This document shows positions 30,535 to 38,055 of a DNA stretch of 61,934 bases, in pieces. A program made the translations under genes and the position numbers. Numbering within the stretch: position 1 is the stretch's first letter; each line of letters starts with the position of its first letter. The DNA comes from a virus. A model generated the notes under the pieces. It was not told the origin of the DNA, did no database searches, and saw only the letters and a list, made by a program, of their open reading frames with translations. The stretch spans positions 1 through 61,934 of IMG/VR virus record IMGVR_UViG_3300031455_000003; one strand, written 5' to 3'.

Positions 30535-31475
30535 GCGTCACGATCCTGACTGGCGACTGCCGCCACGTGCTCGGCTCTCTGCCTGAGCAGAGCGTACAGT
30601 GCTGCGTCACCAGCCCGCCGTATTTCGGACTGCGCGACTACGGCATGGCGGACCAGATCGGCCTTGAGCAGACGCCAGACGCCTACGTCGCCGAGATGGT
30701 GGCGGTGTTCCGCGAGGTAAAGCGGGTGCTGCGGGATGACGGCACGCTCTGGCTGAACCTGGGGGACAGCTACAACAGCGGAACGCAAAGCAACCACGGC
30801 AAGGGTGGGACGATGAGCCGCGACGGGCTCGCACCTGAAGACGGGTGGGCTGGGCACCGTCCGCTTGTCCCCGGTCTGAAGCCCAAAGACCTGATCGGCA
30901 TCCCTTGGCGCGTCGCCTTCGCCCTGCAAGCGGACGGCTGGTATCTGCGCCAGGACATCATCTGGGCCAAGCCCAATCCAATGCCCGAGAGCACGAAGGA
31001 CCGCTGCACCAAGGCGCATGAATACGTGTTCCTGTTGAGCAAGTCGGCACGGTATTTCTACGATGCGAAGGCCGTTGCCGAGACGGCCACCAACCGCCCG
31101 CCTGGATCGAAAGCGATCGACAAGCACATCGCAGTCGCGCTTACCGATCCGAAGGCGCGAACCAAGGCCAACCTCCACAAGATCAAGGCCGTTGACGAGC
31201 GGAACCGCCGCTCCGTCTGGTCTATCGCGACCCGGCCCTACAGCGGCGCGCATTTCGCGACCATGCCGCCGGAACTCGCCGCGACGTGCATCAAGGCGGG
31301 CTCGCGGCCGGGCGACATGATCCTCGATCCGTTCGGCGGCGCCGGAACCACGGCGCTCGTCGCGGACCGGTTGCGGCGTAACGCCACCATAATCGAACTC
31401 AATCCGGCCTATGCCGATCTCGCCCGAGACCGCATCAACTCAGAGGCGGGGCTGTTCGCCCCGGCGGCAGAATGA
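30531..31475 (+). CDS. DNA methyltransferase, beta class (N4-cytosine/N6-adenine)
   Basis: A 314-residue enzyme (GTG start). The catalytic motif TSPPY is near residue 28, before the SAM-binding motif DPFGGAGTT near 266, the order of the beta class. It transfers a methyl group to the amino nitrogen of cytosine or adenine. No restriction enzyme is next to it, so it is an orphan, probably protecting phage DNA. Confidence 0.9.
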   Translation: MSVTILTGDCRHVLGSLPEQSVQCCVTSPPYFGLRDYGMADQIGLEQTPDAYVAEMVAVFREVKRVLRDDGTLWLNLGDSYNSGTQSNHGKGGTMSRDGLAPEDGWAGHRPLVPGLKPKDLIGIPWRVAFALQADGWYLRQDIIWAKPNPMPESTKDRCTKAHEYVFLLSKSARYFYDAKAVAETATNRPPGSKAIDKHIAVALTDPKARTKANLHKIKAVDERNRRSVWSIATRPYSGAHFATMPPELAATCIKAGSRPGDMILDPFGGAGTTALVADRLRRNATIIELNPAYADLARDRINSEAGLFAPAAE

Positions 31476-31837
31476 CCGCCCGCCAGAAATACAACGCCAA
31501 GCCGACCGTGATCGATGGCATCCACTTCGCCTCGAAAAAAGAGGCCGCACGCTACGGGCTGCTGAAGATGCTCCAGTCCGGCGGCGTGATCCGCAACCTT
31601 GAGCTTCAGCCGAAGTTCACTTTCGAGGTCAACGGGCGGCCCGTGCTGATCCGCAGCGAGGGCTATCCGAACGGCAGGCGCGCAAGCTTCAGGGCGGACT
31701 TTGCCTATGTCGACATCGCCTCAGGCGAGACGATTGTCGAGGACGTGAAGGGCGGCAAGGCGACGCTGACCGAGGCGAGCCAGCTTCGCCGGGCGCTGGT
31801 CGAAGCGCAGTTCGGCGTCGTGGTGAGGACGGTATGA
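31472..31837 (+). CDS. DUF1064 nuclease-like protein
   Basis: A 121-residue protein. KYNAKPTVIDGIHFASKKEA, RADFAYVD and VEDVKGG match DUF1064, a PD-(D/E)xK-type fold with the active site in D-x(n)-E-D-x-K. It may cleave branched or phage-recombination DNA. Follows the methyltransferase with a 4-base overlap. Confidence 0.8.
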   Translation: MTARQKYNAKPTVIDGIHFASKKEAARYGLLKMLQSGGVIRNLELQPKFTFEVNGRPVLIRSEGYPNGRRASFRADFAYVDIASGETIVEDVKGGKATLTEASQLRRALVEAQFGVVVRTV

Positions 31838-32181
31838 ACACCCCCGAGCATCCTTTCACGGCCGATCCCGGCGGCCGAGACGATCCAGTGCGCAAGTCAA
31901 CCGCCGTTGCTCGGGGGGGCATGCTATCGGCGGAACTGGATCATCCGGGCGCGGGCACGAGCGAGAACGCCAGATGGCAAGAGCCGGCCCGGCGCGCGAG
32001 GTTCAAGTATCAGCGCGCACGCATGCTCGCCCGCGCCGAGCGCATCCGCCAGATGCACGCCGCCGGCATGTCGTGGGCCGAGATGGGGCGCACGCTCCAC
32101 GTGGACAGCAAGGCGATCGGCCGGCAGGCACGGGCGCTCGGGCTCGCCGCCAACTTCAAGGGGCGGGTGAGAGTTCGGTGA
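31834..32181 (+). CDS. Helix-turn-helix protein
   Basis: A 115-residue protein; residues 70-105 (RIRQMHAAGMSWAEMGRTL) are a helix-turn-helix in a basic region. The first 45 residues are unstructured. Likely DNA-binding. Confidence 0.6.
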   Translation: MNTPEHPFTADPGGRDDPVRKSTAVARGGMLSAELDHPGAGTSENARWQEPARRARFKYQRARMLARAERIRQMHAAGMSWAEMGRTLHVDSKAIGRQARALGLAANFKGRVRVR

Positions 32182-32942
32182 GCGAGGAGCAGTGGTTCAG
32201 GATGCGCCCGTCCAAGTTCATGGCTGGCTGCCGTGGCCTCAATGCCAACGAGGTCAAGGTCTACATCAGCCTGATCTGCCGCATCATGGAACACGGCTCT
32301 GCGGTCGAGGAAGACCACGAAATTCTGGCGACCTATTGCGAGATGCGGCCAACGTCTTTCGCAACTGCACTCGACCGATTGGTGCGCCTGAAGAAGCTGA
32401 TCCGCACCGACGACGGGCACCTGACAAACGCGTTCTGCGACGGAGAAATTACGTGGCGCGCGTGCTACTCTGAAAATGCCAAGCGGGCCGGGCAGAAATC
32501 TGCGGAGAAACGCAAGGGAAATCAAGCGCCGACGGCAACGGATGTTGAACCGGCGTTCAACCATAAGAGAAGAGAAGAAGAGATAAGAGAAGAGGTAGGT
32601 TCTAACGAACCTACAGCGCGCAAGCGCGCCTTGTCTGCGCGTGACCATCTTGAGCCTGTGATCGGTGCGGATTTGGCGGCGGCGTTCTGCGCTCATCGCA
32701 CTGCACTCAAAGCCCAGATGACCCCGCACGCCGGCAAGCTCATGGCGTCGAAACTGGCCGCCATGCCCGACCCCGTGGCCGCCGTCACGCTCAGCTTGGA
32801 GCGGGGATGGAAGGGCGTTTTCGATCCCGAGCCCGCTCAAGTGCACCAGTTTCCCCGGAGAGGACGGATTTCAGATGGCGAACGACTTGATGACCTACTC
32901 GGCGATCTCACGGCCCGTGTGTCTCAGCAGCGCCTCGAATAA
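32178..32942 (+). CDS. Replication protein, DUF1376-like
   Basis: A 254-residue protein (GTG start). Residues 1-95 (MRPSKFMAGCRGLNANEV, with EDHEILATYCEMRP) form the winged-helix domain of DUF1376 replication proteins. A charged linker follows, then a helical C-terminal domain. It would recognise the origin and recruit the next protein, a helicase-loader candidate. The reading frames overlap by 68 bases. Confidence 0.75.
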   Translation: MSEEQWFRMRPSKFMAGCRGLNANEVKVYISLICRIMEHGSAVEEDHEILATYCEMRPTSFATALDRLVRLKKLIRTDDGHLTNAFCDGEITWRACYSENAKRAGQKSAEKRKGNQAPTATDVEPAFNHKRREEEIREEVGSNEPTARKRALSARDHLEPVIGADLAAAFCAHRTALKAQMTPHAGKLMASKLAAMPDPVAAVTLSLERGWKGVFDPEPAQVHQFPRRGRISDGERLDDLLGDLTARVSQQRLE

Positions 32943-33480
32943 CTACCAGGACGAGGCGGCCTACGGCGAATGCGACCAGGCGGTGCTCATCCGCTCGCTG
33001 CGGGATCTTCTCAGCCTCTACTACCAGCCCGACGAGACGCCGCAGATGCGCGCCCGGCAGATCGCGCTGTTCGTGAAGGACATGGCGGATTTCAGCGACG
33101 ACTGCGCCGGCTGGGCGATCGATGAGTGGCGGAGAAACCAAGACCGCCGCCCATCCCCGGCCTCTCTCAGGCAACTTGGGATGCGGCGCAAGCAGGAGGC
33201 GTTCGGCGCGATCAAATCCCGGCCAGAGCCGATGGTTCCGCACATCCCCTACGCCGAGCCCGATCTGGAGGAGCGGAAGGAAGTCATCGAGCGCATCAAT
33301 CGCAACCTCGGTCACGTCCTGCATCGGGGCCGCTACGTCTCCCCTACATACGTCGCCGACGACGTGCAGCCGCGCAAGCCGCACTGGTCGGAGACTGCCG
33401 CACCCGATGATCCGCGATGGGCTGCTCTGCGCAAATCCCGCGCCGCCAACGCGCTCATGAACCCGGAGGCCACCGAATGA
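32875..33480 (+). CDS. Putative helicase loader / replication accessory
   Basis: A 201-residue helical protein. The segment MRARQIALFVKDMADFSDD and WAIDEWRRNQDRRPSPASL is common in phage proteins encoded after DUF1376 replication initiators. No AAA motif is present. The assignment rests mainly on the neighbour. Confidence 0.5.
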   Translation: MANDLMTYSAISRPVCLSSASNNYQDEAAYGECDQAVLIRSLRDLLSLYYQPDETPQMRARQIALFVKDMADFSDDCAGWAIDEWRRNQDRRPSPASLRQLGMRRKQEAFGAIKSRPEPMVPHIPYAEPDLEERKEVIERINRNLGHVLHRGRYVSPTYVADDVQPRKPHWSETAAPDDPRWAALRKSRAANALMNPEATE

Positions 33481-33833
33481 AACTCCGCGACCGCCTCCTC
33501 AAACAGCCCCCGTGGATGTGCTGGGAGAGCATCCTTAGCCCGCTCCAGCACCGTCAGGGCCTGATGCCATGCGGCATCATGGCTAGCCCGCGCACCAGCA
33601 GCGCAGGCTCCACGGCCCCCTACACCGCCGCCGAGGACCGCACCATCCGCCGGCTGCACGCCGAGGGGTGGGGCTGGCTGGAGATCGCGGTTCATCTCGG
33701 GCGGGGCCGCAAGAGCGTAGGCACCCGCGGCCGTGAGGTGCTGCGCCTGGAGCCGATCGGCCGGGGCAAGCAGGCATACCAGCGCCGCGCCGAGGCCGGC
33801 TATCCGCAGATTGGGGAGACCGCAGATGAGTGA
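33477..33833 (+). CDS. Myb/SANT-like HTH protein
   Basis: A 118-residue protein. YTAAEDRTIRRLHAEGWGW then HLGRGRKSVGTR looks like a Myb/SANT-type helix-turn-helix that binds DNA. It may control the early-to-late change. ATGA overlap at start. Confidence 0.65.
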   Translation: MKLRDRLLKQPPWMCWESILSPLQHRQGLMPCGIMASPRTSSAGSTAPYTAAEDRTIRRLHAEGWGWLEIAVHLGRGRKSVGTRGREVLRLEPIGRGKQAYQRRAEAGYPQIGETADE

Positions 33834-34581
33834 CGCACCGGATCGGATTTGGATCGATACCGTGCGCGACACGGGGGCGCAATTGCTGGTCGCGGGTGGC
33901 GTCGAGCCGCTGGCTAACGGGACTTCGGTCGAATACGTCCGCGCCGACATCGCCGCCGCCCGCGAGGCCGAACTGCGCGCCGAGATCGCCGCACTCAAAG
34001 GCACGCACGACGAGGCTGTGCGCTGGGGACAATCCATCGAGGCCGCAGCATATCGCGCGGGGCTGGAGGCGGCGGCGGACTTCTGCGCCAAGCGATCGGA
34101 ACGGCTCGGCGAGTTCTGGCTTCACGCCGCTTCTGTGATCCGTGCGCTGGCGCAGGAAGCCCCGACCTTGCCGGGACAGCCTCAGGGACCGGAAAGCTCG
34201 ACTAGCGCTTCTAGCACGCCTCCCAGCGCCGCTAGGGTGGTGTCTGAGTGCTCATACGAAGGCTATAGCGCGCCCGGCGACTGGATCAGCGGAGCCGGCG
34301 CGCACCCCGCCGACGCGCAAGATCGATCCCAGCATAAAGTCGGGATCAATCCAGTAATCAAGCACCGCACCGACTCGCCCGGCGGGATGATCGCGTCCAC
34401 CAAGCAAGCGTTGAGCGTCGCCAAGGGCGAGACAGCCCACACATGCGTCGTGCCGAACTGTCAGGCCTGCCAGCCGCACCGCAGCGACACGGTCAACGGC
34501 AGGACCCCGGCCGAGTGGGACGCTTTGGTTGCCGCGGTCGTTCCCGGGCAGGGGCCGCTGGATCATGGGTGGGGCAAATGA
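33826..34581 (+). CDS. Hypothetical protein
   Basis: A 251-residue protein. Residues 1-110 (RIWIDTVRDTGAQ, EYVRADIAAAREAELRAEI) match a phage family with a beta start and a coiled coil. The C-terminal part has CVVPNCQACQPH, a possible metal site. The 75 residues between are low-complexity. Confidence 0.6.
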   Translation: MSDAPDRIWIDTVRDTGAQLLVAGGVEPLANGTSVEYVRADIAAAREAELRAEIAALKGTHDEAVRWGQSIEAAAYRAGLEAAADFCAKRSERLGEFWLHAASVIRALAQEAPTLPGQPQGPESSTSASSTPPSAARVVSECSYEGYSAPGDWISGAGAHPADAQDRSQHKVGINPVIKHRTDSPGGMIASTKQALSVAKGETAHTCVVPNCQACQPHRSDTVNGRTPAEWDALVAAVVPGQGPLDHGWGK

Positions 34582-34841
34582 GCGAGGACGAGAAGAAGGC
34601 GCTCTGGCGGCAGATCATGCCGGGCTGCGGCGAGATGGCCGAGCTGGTAGACGCGGCACTATGCGAGATGGCCGATCACTCCACGGTCGAGCCGGGATCG
34701 ACGTTCGATAGCCTGGTCCTCGTCGATGGCAGCTTCAGGCTGAGCGAAGTGCTCTCGTGTGTGCTCGCGGCGCGCTATGCGCAGATCGTTGGGGATGATC
34801 TCAGCTTGCCGCGCCGGCGGTATTCCGGTGGCGACGAATGA
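34578..34841 (+). CDS. Hypothetical protein
   Basis: An 87-residue helical protein, start MSEDEKKALWRQIMPGCG. Coupled at both ends. Function unknown. Confidence 0.6.
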   Translation: MSEDEKKALWRQIMPGCGEMAELVDAALCEMADHSTVEPGSTFDSLVLVDGSFRLSEVLSCVLAARYAQIVGDDLSLPRRRYSGGDE

Positions 34842-34984
34842 CCCCCGAGGAAATCGCCCTCGTCACCGAGATGCGCCACGAGCCGTCCGCGCCCCTGACC
34901 ATGCAGCAGGAGGGCTGGCTGCTCGTCGTCATCCTCTGCGTCGTGGTCCTGGCGGTGCTGGGGATCATGGGGGCGCAGGAGTGA
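34838..34984 (+). CDS. Small membrane protein
   Basis: A 48-residue protein, start MTPEEIALVTEMRHEPSA, with a membrane segment WLLVVILCVVVLAVLGIMG at its end. It overlaps the next membrane gene by 4 bases. Confidence 0.6.
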   Translation: MTPEEIALVTEMRHEPSAPLTMQQEGWLLVVILCVVVLAVLGIMGAQE

Positions 34985-35103
34985 CCCTGATCGTCGTGGT
35001 TGTCCTTGCGCTGGTGGGCTACGCTTTCGGCGGTAACGCTGCGCTGTTCGTCTCGTGCTGTCTGTTGGGGTGGTTCTTGGCAGAGCGTGAGGACCGCAAA
35101 TGA
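34981..35103 (+). CDS. Small membrane protein (GTG start)
   Basis: A 40-residue protein almost all hydrophobic (TLIVVVVLALVGYAFGG, FVSCCLLGWFLA), one or two membrane passes, ending EREDRK. Pairs with the preceding membrane peptide. Confidence 0.6.
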   Translation: MTLIVVVVLALVGYAFGGNAALFVSCCLLGWFLAEREDRK

Positions 35104-35318
35104 CCCCCGAAGCCGCCGCCCTGCACCGCCTCATAGCCTCGCTGACGATGATCGTGGACGAGGCGTCGGAGCACGTCGCGGGAGGCGTTGCGCTCGCCTA
35201 CGTCCTTGGCTGGTGCGTCTATCGGGTCGAGGCCGCCACGGAAGAACAGGCCGAGTCGGTCGAACTAGTCGCGGGTTACGTCGTCGGTCAACTGGAAGAG
35301 ATCTGGAGGATGAACTAG
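35100..35318 (+). CDS. Small hypothetical protein
   Basis: A 72-residue helical protein, start MTPEAAALHRLIASL. Function unknown. Confidence 0.55.
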   Translation: MTPEAAALHRLIASLTMIVDEASEHVAGGVALAYVLGWCVYRVEAATEEQAESVELVAGYVVGQLEEIWRMN

Positions 35319-35416
35319 TGCCCACCATCCCCATCCTCCCTACCGACGACGCCGAACTGATCAAGCTCAGCGAGGAGCAGATGCGCATCCTGATGCGGCG
35401 AGGAGACGAGAAGTGA
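35318..35416 (+). CDS. Very small hypothetical protein (GTG start)
   Basis: A 32-residue peptide (PTIPILPTDDAELIKL) with GTG overlapping the stop before it and its own stop overlapping the next GTG. Tight coupling supports it. Confidence 0.5.
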   Translation: MPTIPILPTDDAELIKLSEEQMRILMRRGDEK

Positions 35417-35796
35417 GCGAGACCGAGAAGGCTGAGATGCTAGCGGAAATAGCGCGGCTCCATGCGCGCCTGGAGGACGACCACGTCTATCGGATCAACC
35501 CGGAAGATCCTGACGGTGAGATGGTCCGTGAGGATGTTGCGCCCGGCAGCATCCCTGATGGGATTGAGGCCCGTGACGCCACAATCGGCTTGCTGGAGGA
35601 CGAGATCAAGCGCCTGCACCGGAAACTGCGAAAGCAGCGCGAGAAGGTCCACGGGCTGAAAAAGGCATACGGCCGCATCTGGCGGCACTGGCGGGTATCT
35701 CAGGACATGCTCGGCCAACAGTGGCTCACCATAGGTTGCGCAGGCTGCGCTGAGCTTGAAGCGATCCGGGCGCGCGCAACCGAGGGACAGAAATGA
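35413..35796 (+). CDS. Coiled-coil protein (GTG start)
   Basis: A 127-residue protein with two coiled-coil parts (MLAEIARLHARLE and LLEDEIKRLHRKLRKQREK). It overlaps the NusG-like gene by 4 bases and could be its partner, which is speculation. Confidence 0.6.
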   Translation: MSETEKAEMLAEIARLHARLEDDHVYRINPEDPDGEMVREDVAPGSIPDGIEARDATIGLLEDEIKRLHRKLRKQREKVHGLKKAYGRIWRHWRVSQDMLGQQWLTIGCAGCAELEAIRARATEGQK

Positions 35797-36431
35797 TGAT
35801 GCAATCCCCCACCGCCTTCGCCCGAGCCCGCGCATCCCTGGGCGAGACGCACTGGTATGCCCTGATGGCGACGCATCAGGCTGGCCTGCGTGAACGCACA
35901 TGGGGCGCCCGAAAGGAGCACGGCCGCTTCACCGGCGGCGAACTCGCCATGCCCGTCGAGCGGTTGCTCGAGGCCCGCGGCTTCAGCGTCTACGTCCCGG
36001 CCGAGACGAAATACATCCGCCGCAACAAATACCGGCGGCAGGAGAAAAAGCGGGTCTACCGCGCCCTGTTCCCCGGGCTCGTATGGGCCGAGATCGCCGA
36101 CGATCGCCAGTGGTATCGCGCCCTCACCACCCCGTTCGTCCGCGGCGTGCTCATGGGCGACAACGGCAAGCCCCGCCCGTTCTACGAGTTCGAGCTGTGC
36201 CAGATCGACGCGATGGTGCGGCAGAACACCGCCAAGCCGTACCACAAGCCCATGCCGACCAACCGCGCCTTCGATCCCGGCGACAAGGTGGAGTTTACCG
36301 ACGGGCCGATGTCCGGCATGGTGTTCGACGTGCAGGCGATCGACGGCGACATGGCGAAGATCACCGCGTGCCTGTTCGGCTCGGAGCGGCTGGTGAAGGC
36401 GCACCTGTCGAACTTGGCTAAGGTGGCGTGA
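35793..36431 (+). CDS. NusG-like transcription antiterminator
   Basis: A 212-residue protein. HWYALMATHQAGLRERTW, with VYVPAETKYIRRNKYRRQ and ALFPGLVWAEI, has the layout of a NusG N-terminal (NGN) domain. Residues about 160-210 (FDPGDKVEFTDGPMSGMVF) form a KOW domain. NusG-like proteins bind RNA polymerase and its transcript. Its location at the end of the early operon, before the packaging genes, suggests it promotes late transcription as Q does in lambda. Confidence 0.8.
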   Translation: MMMQSPTAFARARASLGETHWYALMATHQAGLRERTWGARKEHGRFTGGELAMPVERLLEARGFSVYVPAETKYIRRNKYRRQEKKRVYRALFPGLVWAEIADDRQWYRALTTPFVRGVLMGDNGKPRPFYEFELCQIDAMVRQNTAKPYHKPMPTNRAFDPGDKVEFTDGPMSGMVFDVQAIDGDMAKITACLFGSERLVKAHLSNLAKVA

Positions 36432-36433
36432 TA

Positions 36434-36775
36434 ATGAACTACGAGGCTGGTAGGCACTACCTAATCACGACAACGGACTGGTTTTTCGCTCCTGACGGAG
36501 AGAGTTACAAGGCCGCATATGGACCGCTGGTCGGCGTCTTCTCTAGCGAAGATACGCTCGGAGTTCGGACTAATTCTAGATCAACCAACTGGTATGTTCA
36601 TCTGGGAAACATGATGATTGCCGGTTGTCAAATTAACTATGTCATCCAATCCGACGATGTGAGCTTCGCACCACCGACCGCAGAGGCAGATTATAATGGC
36701 GAGCGAGTTGGAAGCCGTGCGCCGATCACGCGGATTTACGACGCTAGGCAGAGCAGCTTGGCGAAGGTGGCGTGA
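36434..36775 (+). CDS. Hypothetical protein of atypical composition
   Basis: A 113-residue protein from MNYEAGRHYLITTTDWFFA. It is visibly more AT-rich than its neighbours. Its last codons (LAKVA-stop) repeat those of the NusG-like gene (36413-36432 and 36758-36777), so it may have been inserted by recombination. Function unknown. Confidence 0.55.
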   Translation: MNYEAGRHYLITTTDWFFAPDGESYKAAYGPLVGVFSSEDTLGVRTNSRSTNWYVHLGNMMIAGCQINYVIQSDDVSFAPPTAEADYNGERVGSRAPITRIYDARQSSLAKVA

Positions 36776-36795
36776 TGGAGAGAAAGGAGACGCAC

Positions 36796-36912
36796 ATGGA
36801 AAGATCGGAGCGCTTGGCGCGCCGTTCTGAGCGGGATCTGCGGTTGTGCGCGCTCTGCCTAGGCATTGCCGCGGTTTGCCATCTAATGGCCTTAATTTCG
36901 AGGCTGACGTGA
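36796..36912 (+). CDS. Small membrane protein
   Basis: A 38-residue protein, MERSERLARRSERDLRLCAL at its start, with one membrane segment after a strongly basic start. AAAGGAG lies 7 bases before this ATG, better than an upstream ATG at 36775. Confidence 0.55.
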   Translation: MERSERLARRSERDLRLCALCLGIAAVCHLMALISRLT

Positions 36913-37088
36913 CGAAAGCGATCCCACCGCAGGAGGCAGCCAAGCGGATGAAGGAGATCGCGGACAATCCAGACAATCGTCATGATGACCACATCGCCGC
37001 CGACGCTCTTCTGTGCCAGGTGCTGCGGTCTCTGGGCTATGGCGAGGCGGTCTGCCAGTTCAAGCGCATCAAGAAGTGGTATTCATGA
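36909..37088 (+). CDS. Small hypothetical protein (GTG start)
   Basis: A 59-residue protein (TKAIPPQEAAKRMKEIADN). GTG overlaps the preceding stop. After it, 37089-37286 carries no gene I can see. Confidence 0.55.
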   Translation: MTKAIPPQEAAKRMKEIADNPDNRHDDHIAADALLCQVLRSLGYGEAVCQFKRIKKWYS

Positions 37089-37178
37089 GGCACTTGCATA
37101 ACGATTGCGCCTATGGCAATGTGCGCGGTGACGCTGCCGATAACAAAGAACCAAGTAGGATTGTGTCCCGGTTTCCTT

Positions 37179-37200
37179 AAATTCCATTTTTGGAATTTTT
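37179..37200 (+). terminator. AT-rich terminator-like hairpin
   Basis: AAATTCCA (37179-37186), loop TTTT, TGGAATTT (37191-37198), followed by TT. The 8-bp stem with a T-run fits an intrinsic terminator at the end of the rightward early operon. A NusG-like antiterminator is encoded just upstream. Confidence 0.55.
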
Positions 37201-37286
37201 GAGAAATCTGGGGCGAAGCTATGTCCGGCGTCAGGAATTCCCCTAGAGCGAGCCGCCACGGTGCGCTGGGGTAGCACATCCTCGTC

Positions 37287-37568
37287 ATGAGCGGCAGTAG
37301 CGAGCGCATCCGGGGACGCAGGGCCGTAGCCTTACGCCGTGCGCGCCTGAGAGCCGAGCCACTGTGCAGGGACTGCATGGCCAAGGGCCGCGTCACTGCA
37401 TCGACTGTGCCTGACCACATCGTGCCGTTGGACCATGGCGGCATAGAGGACGGGCTAGCGATAAGTCCGAACATCCGCTGTTTGTGTGACCCGTGCCACG
37501 CCAAGCGGACGCGCGAGCAGTTCAAGCATCAGCGCATGGAGCGCATGGATGGTTGGCGACCCCGATAG
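37287..37568 (+). CDS. HNH endonuclease of the packaging module
   Basis: A 93-residue protein. CRDC, then PDHIVPLDHGG and LCDPCHAKRT make the zinc-stabilised HNH site. HNH proteins beside TerS/TerL take part in DNA cutting during packaging in HK97-like phages. The 103 bases between it and TerS are G/C-rich and may hold cos or pac, which I cannot define. Confidence 0.85.
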   Translation: MSGSSERIRGRRAVALRRARLRAEPLCRDCMAKGRVTASTVPDHIVPLDHGGIEDGLAISPNIRCLCDPCHAKRTREQFKHQRMERMDGWRPR

Positions 37569-37671
37569 GGGGGGGCGGGTGAGAAACCCAGAGCGCCCCT
37601 AGCTGGAAACGCACCCCGCCCTGCAATTTCACCGAGAGCAGTTTTGAAGATGGGTAGGGGCTGCTGACCTA

Positions 37672-38055
37672 ATGTCAGATCGCATCGCGCAACCGCGGTA
37701 TGGGTCGATCTTCAGGGACGACCCCGAGAAGGCTGAGACTGCGAAGGCGAAGTGGGCCGAGGCTGTCGCGCACCTCAAACTGAACGATTGGGTTTCCCCG
37801 GGGCGTCTTGCGGTCGCGGATCGCTATGCGCGAGCCTACGCGGAATACGAGGCGCTTTACCCGATCGCAGCGGCAGAGGGGCCGGTGAAGGTCGGGCCGA
37901 ACGGCGGCGATGTGTTCAATTTCACCTGGTCTGCGGTCGAGAAGCTCAACGAGAGGCTGGCCAAGTTGGAGGCCAAGTTGAAGATTGACCCGAACGACGA
38001 AGGCGAGCGCGTTCCGGCCGCGCCAAAGACAGCTGCCGACGCCTACCTCGATTGA
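37672..38055 (+). CDS. terS: Terminase small subunit, P27 family-like
   Basis: A 127-residue protein. The helical core (WAEAVAHLKLNDWVSPGRL, AVADRYARAYAEYEAL) matches P27-type small terminases, which recognise the packaging site and load the large subunit. The C-terminal part is a coiled coil plus a basic tail. It overlaps the large subunit frame by 71 bases when the TTG start is used. Confidence 0.8.
   Translation: MSDRIAQPRYGSIFRDDPEKAETAKAKWAEAVAHLKLNDWVSPGRLAVADRYARAYAEYEALYPIAAAEGPVKVGPNGGDVFNFTWSAVEKLNERLAKLEAKLKIDPNDEGERVPAAPKTAADAYLD

Noticed and set aside
37569-37671. cos or pac site
   Set aside because: The G/C-rich segment before terS is a plausible site, but nothing in the sequence fixes a cut position. 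The terminal overlap reflects assembly, not cohesive ends.
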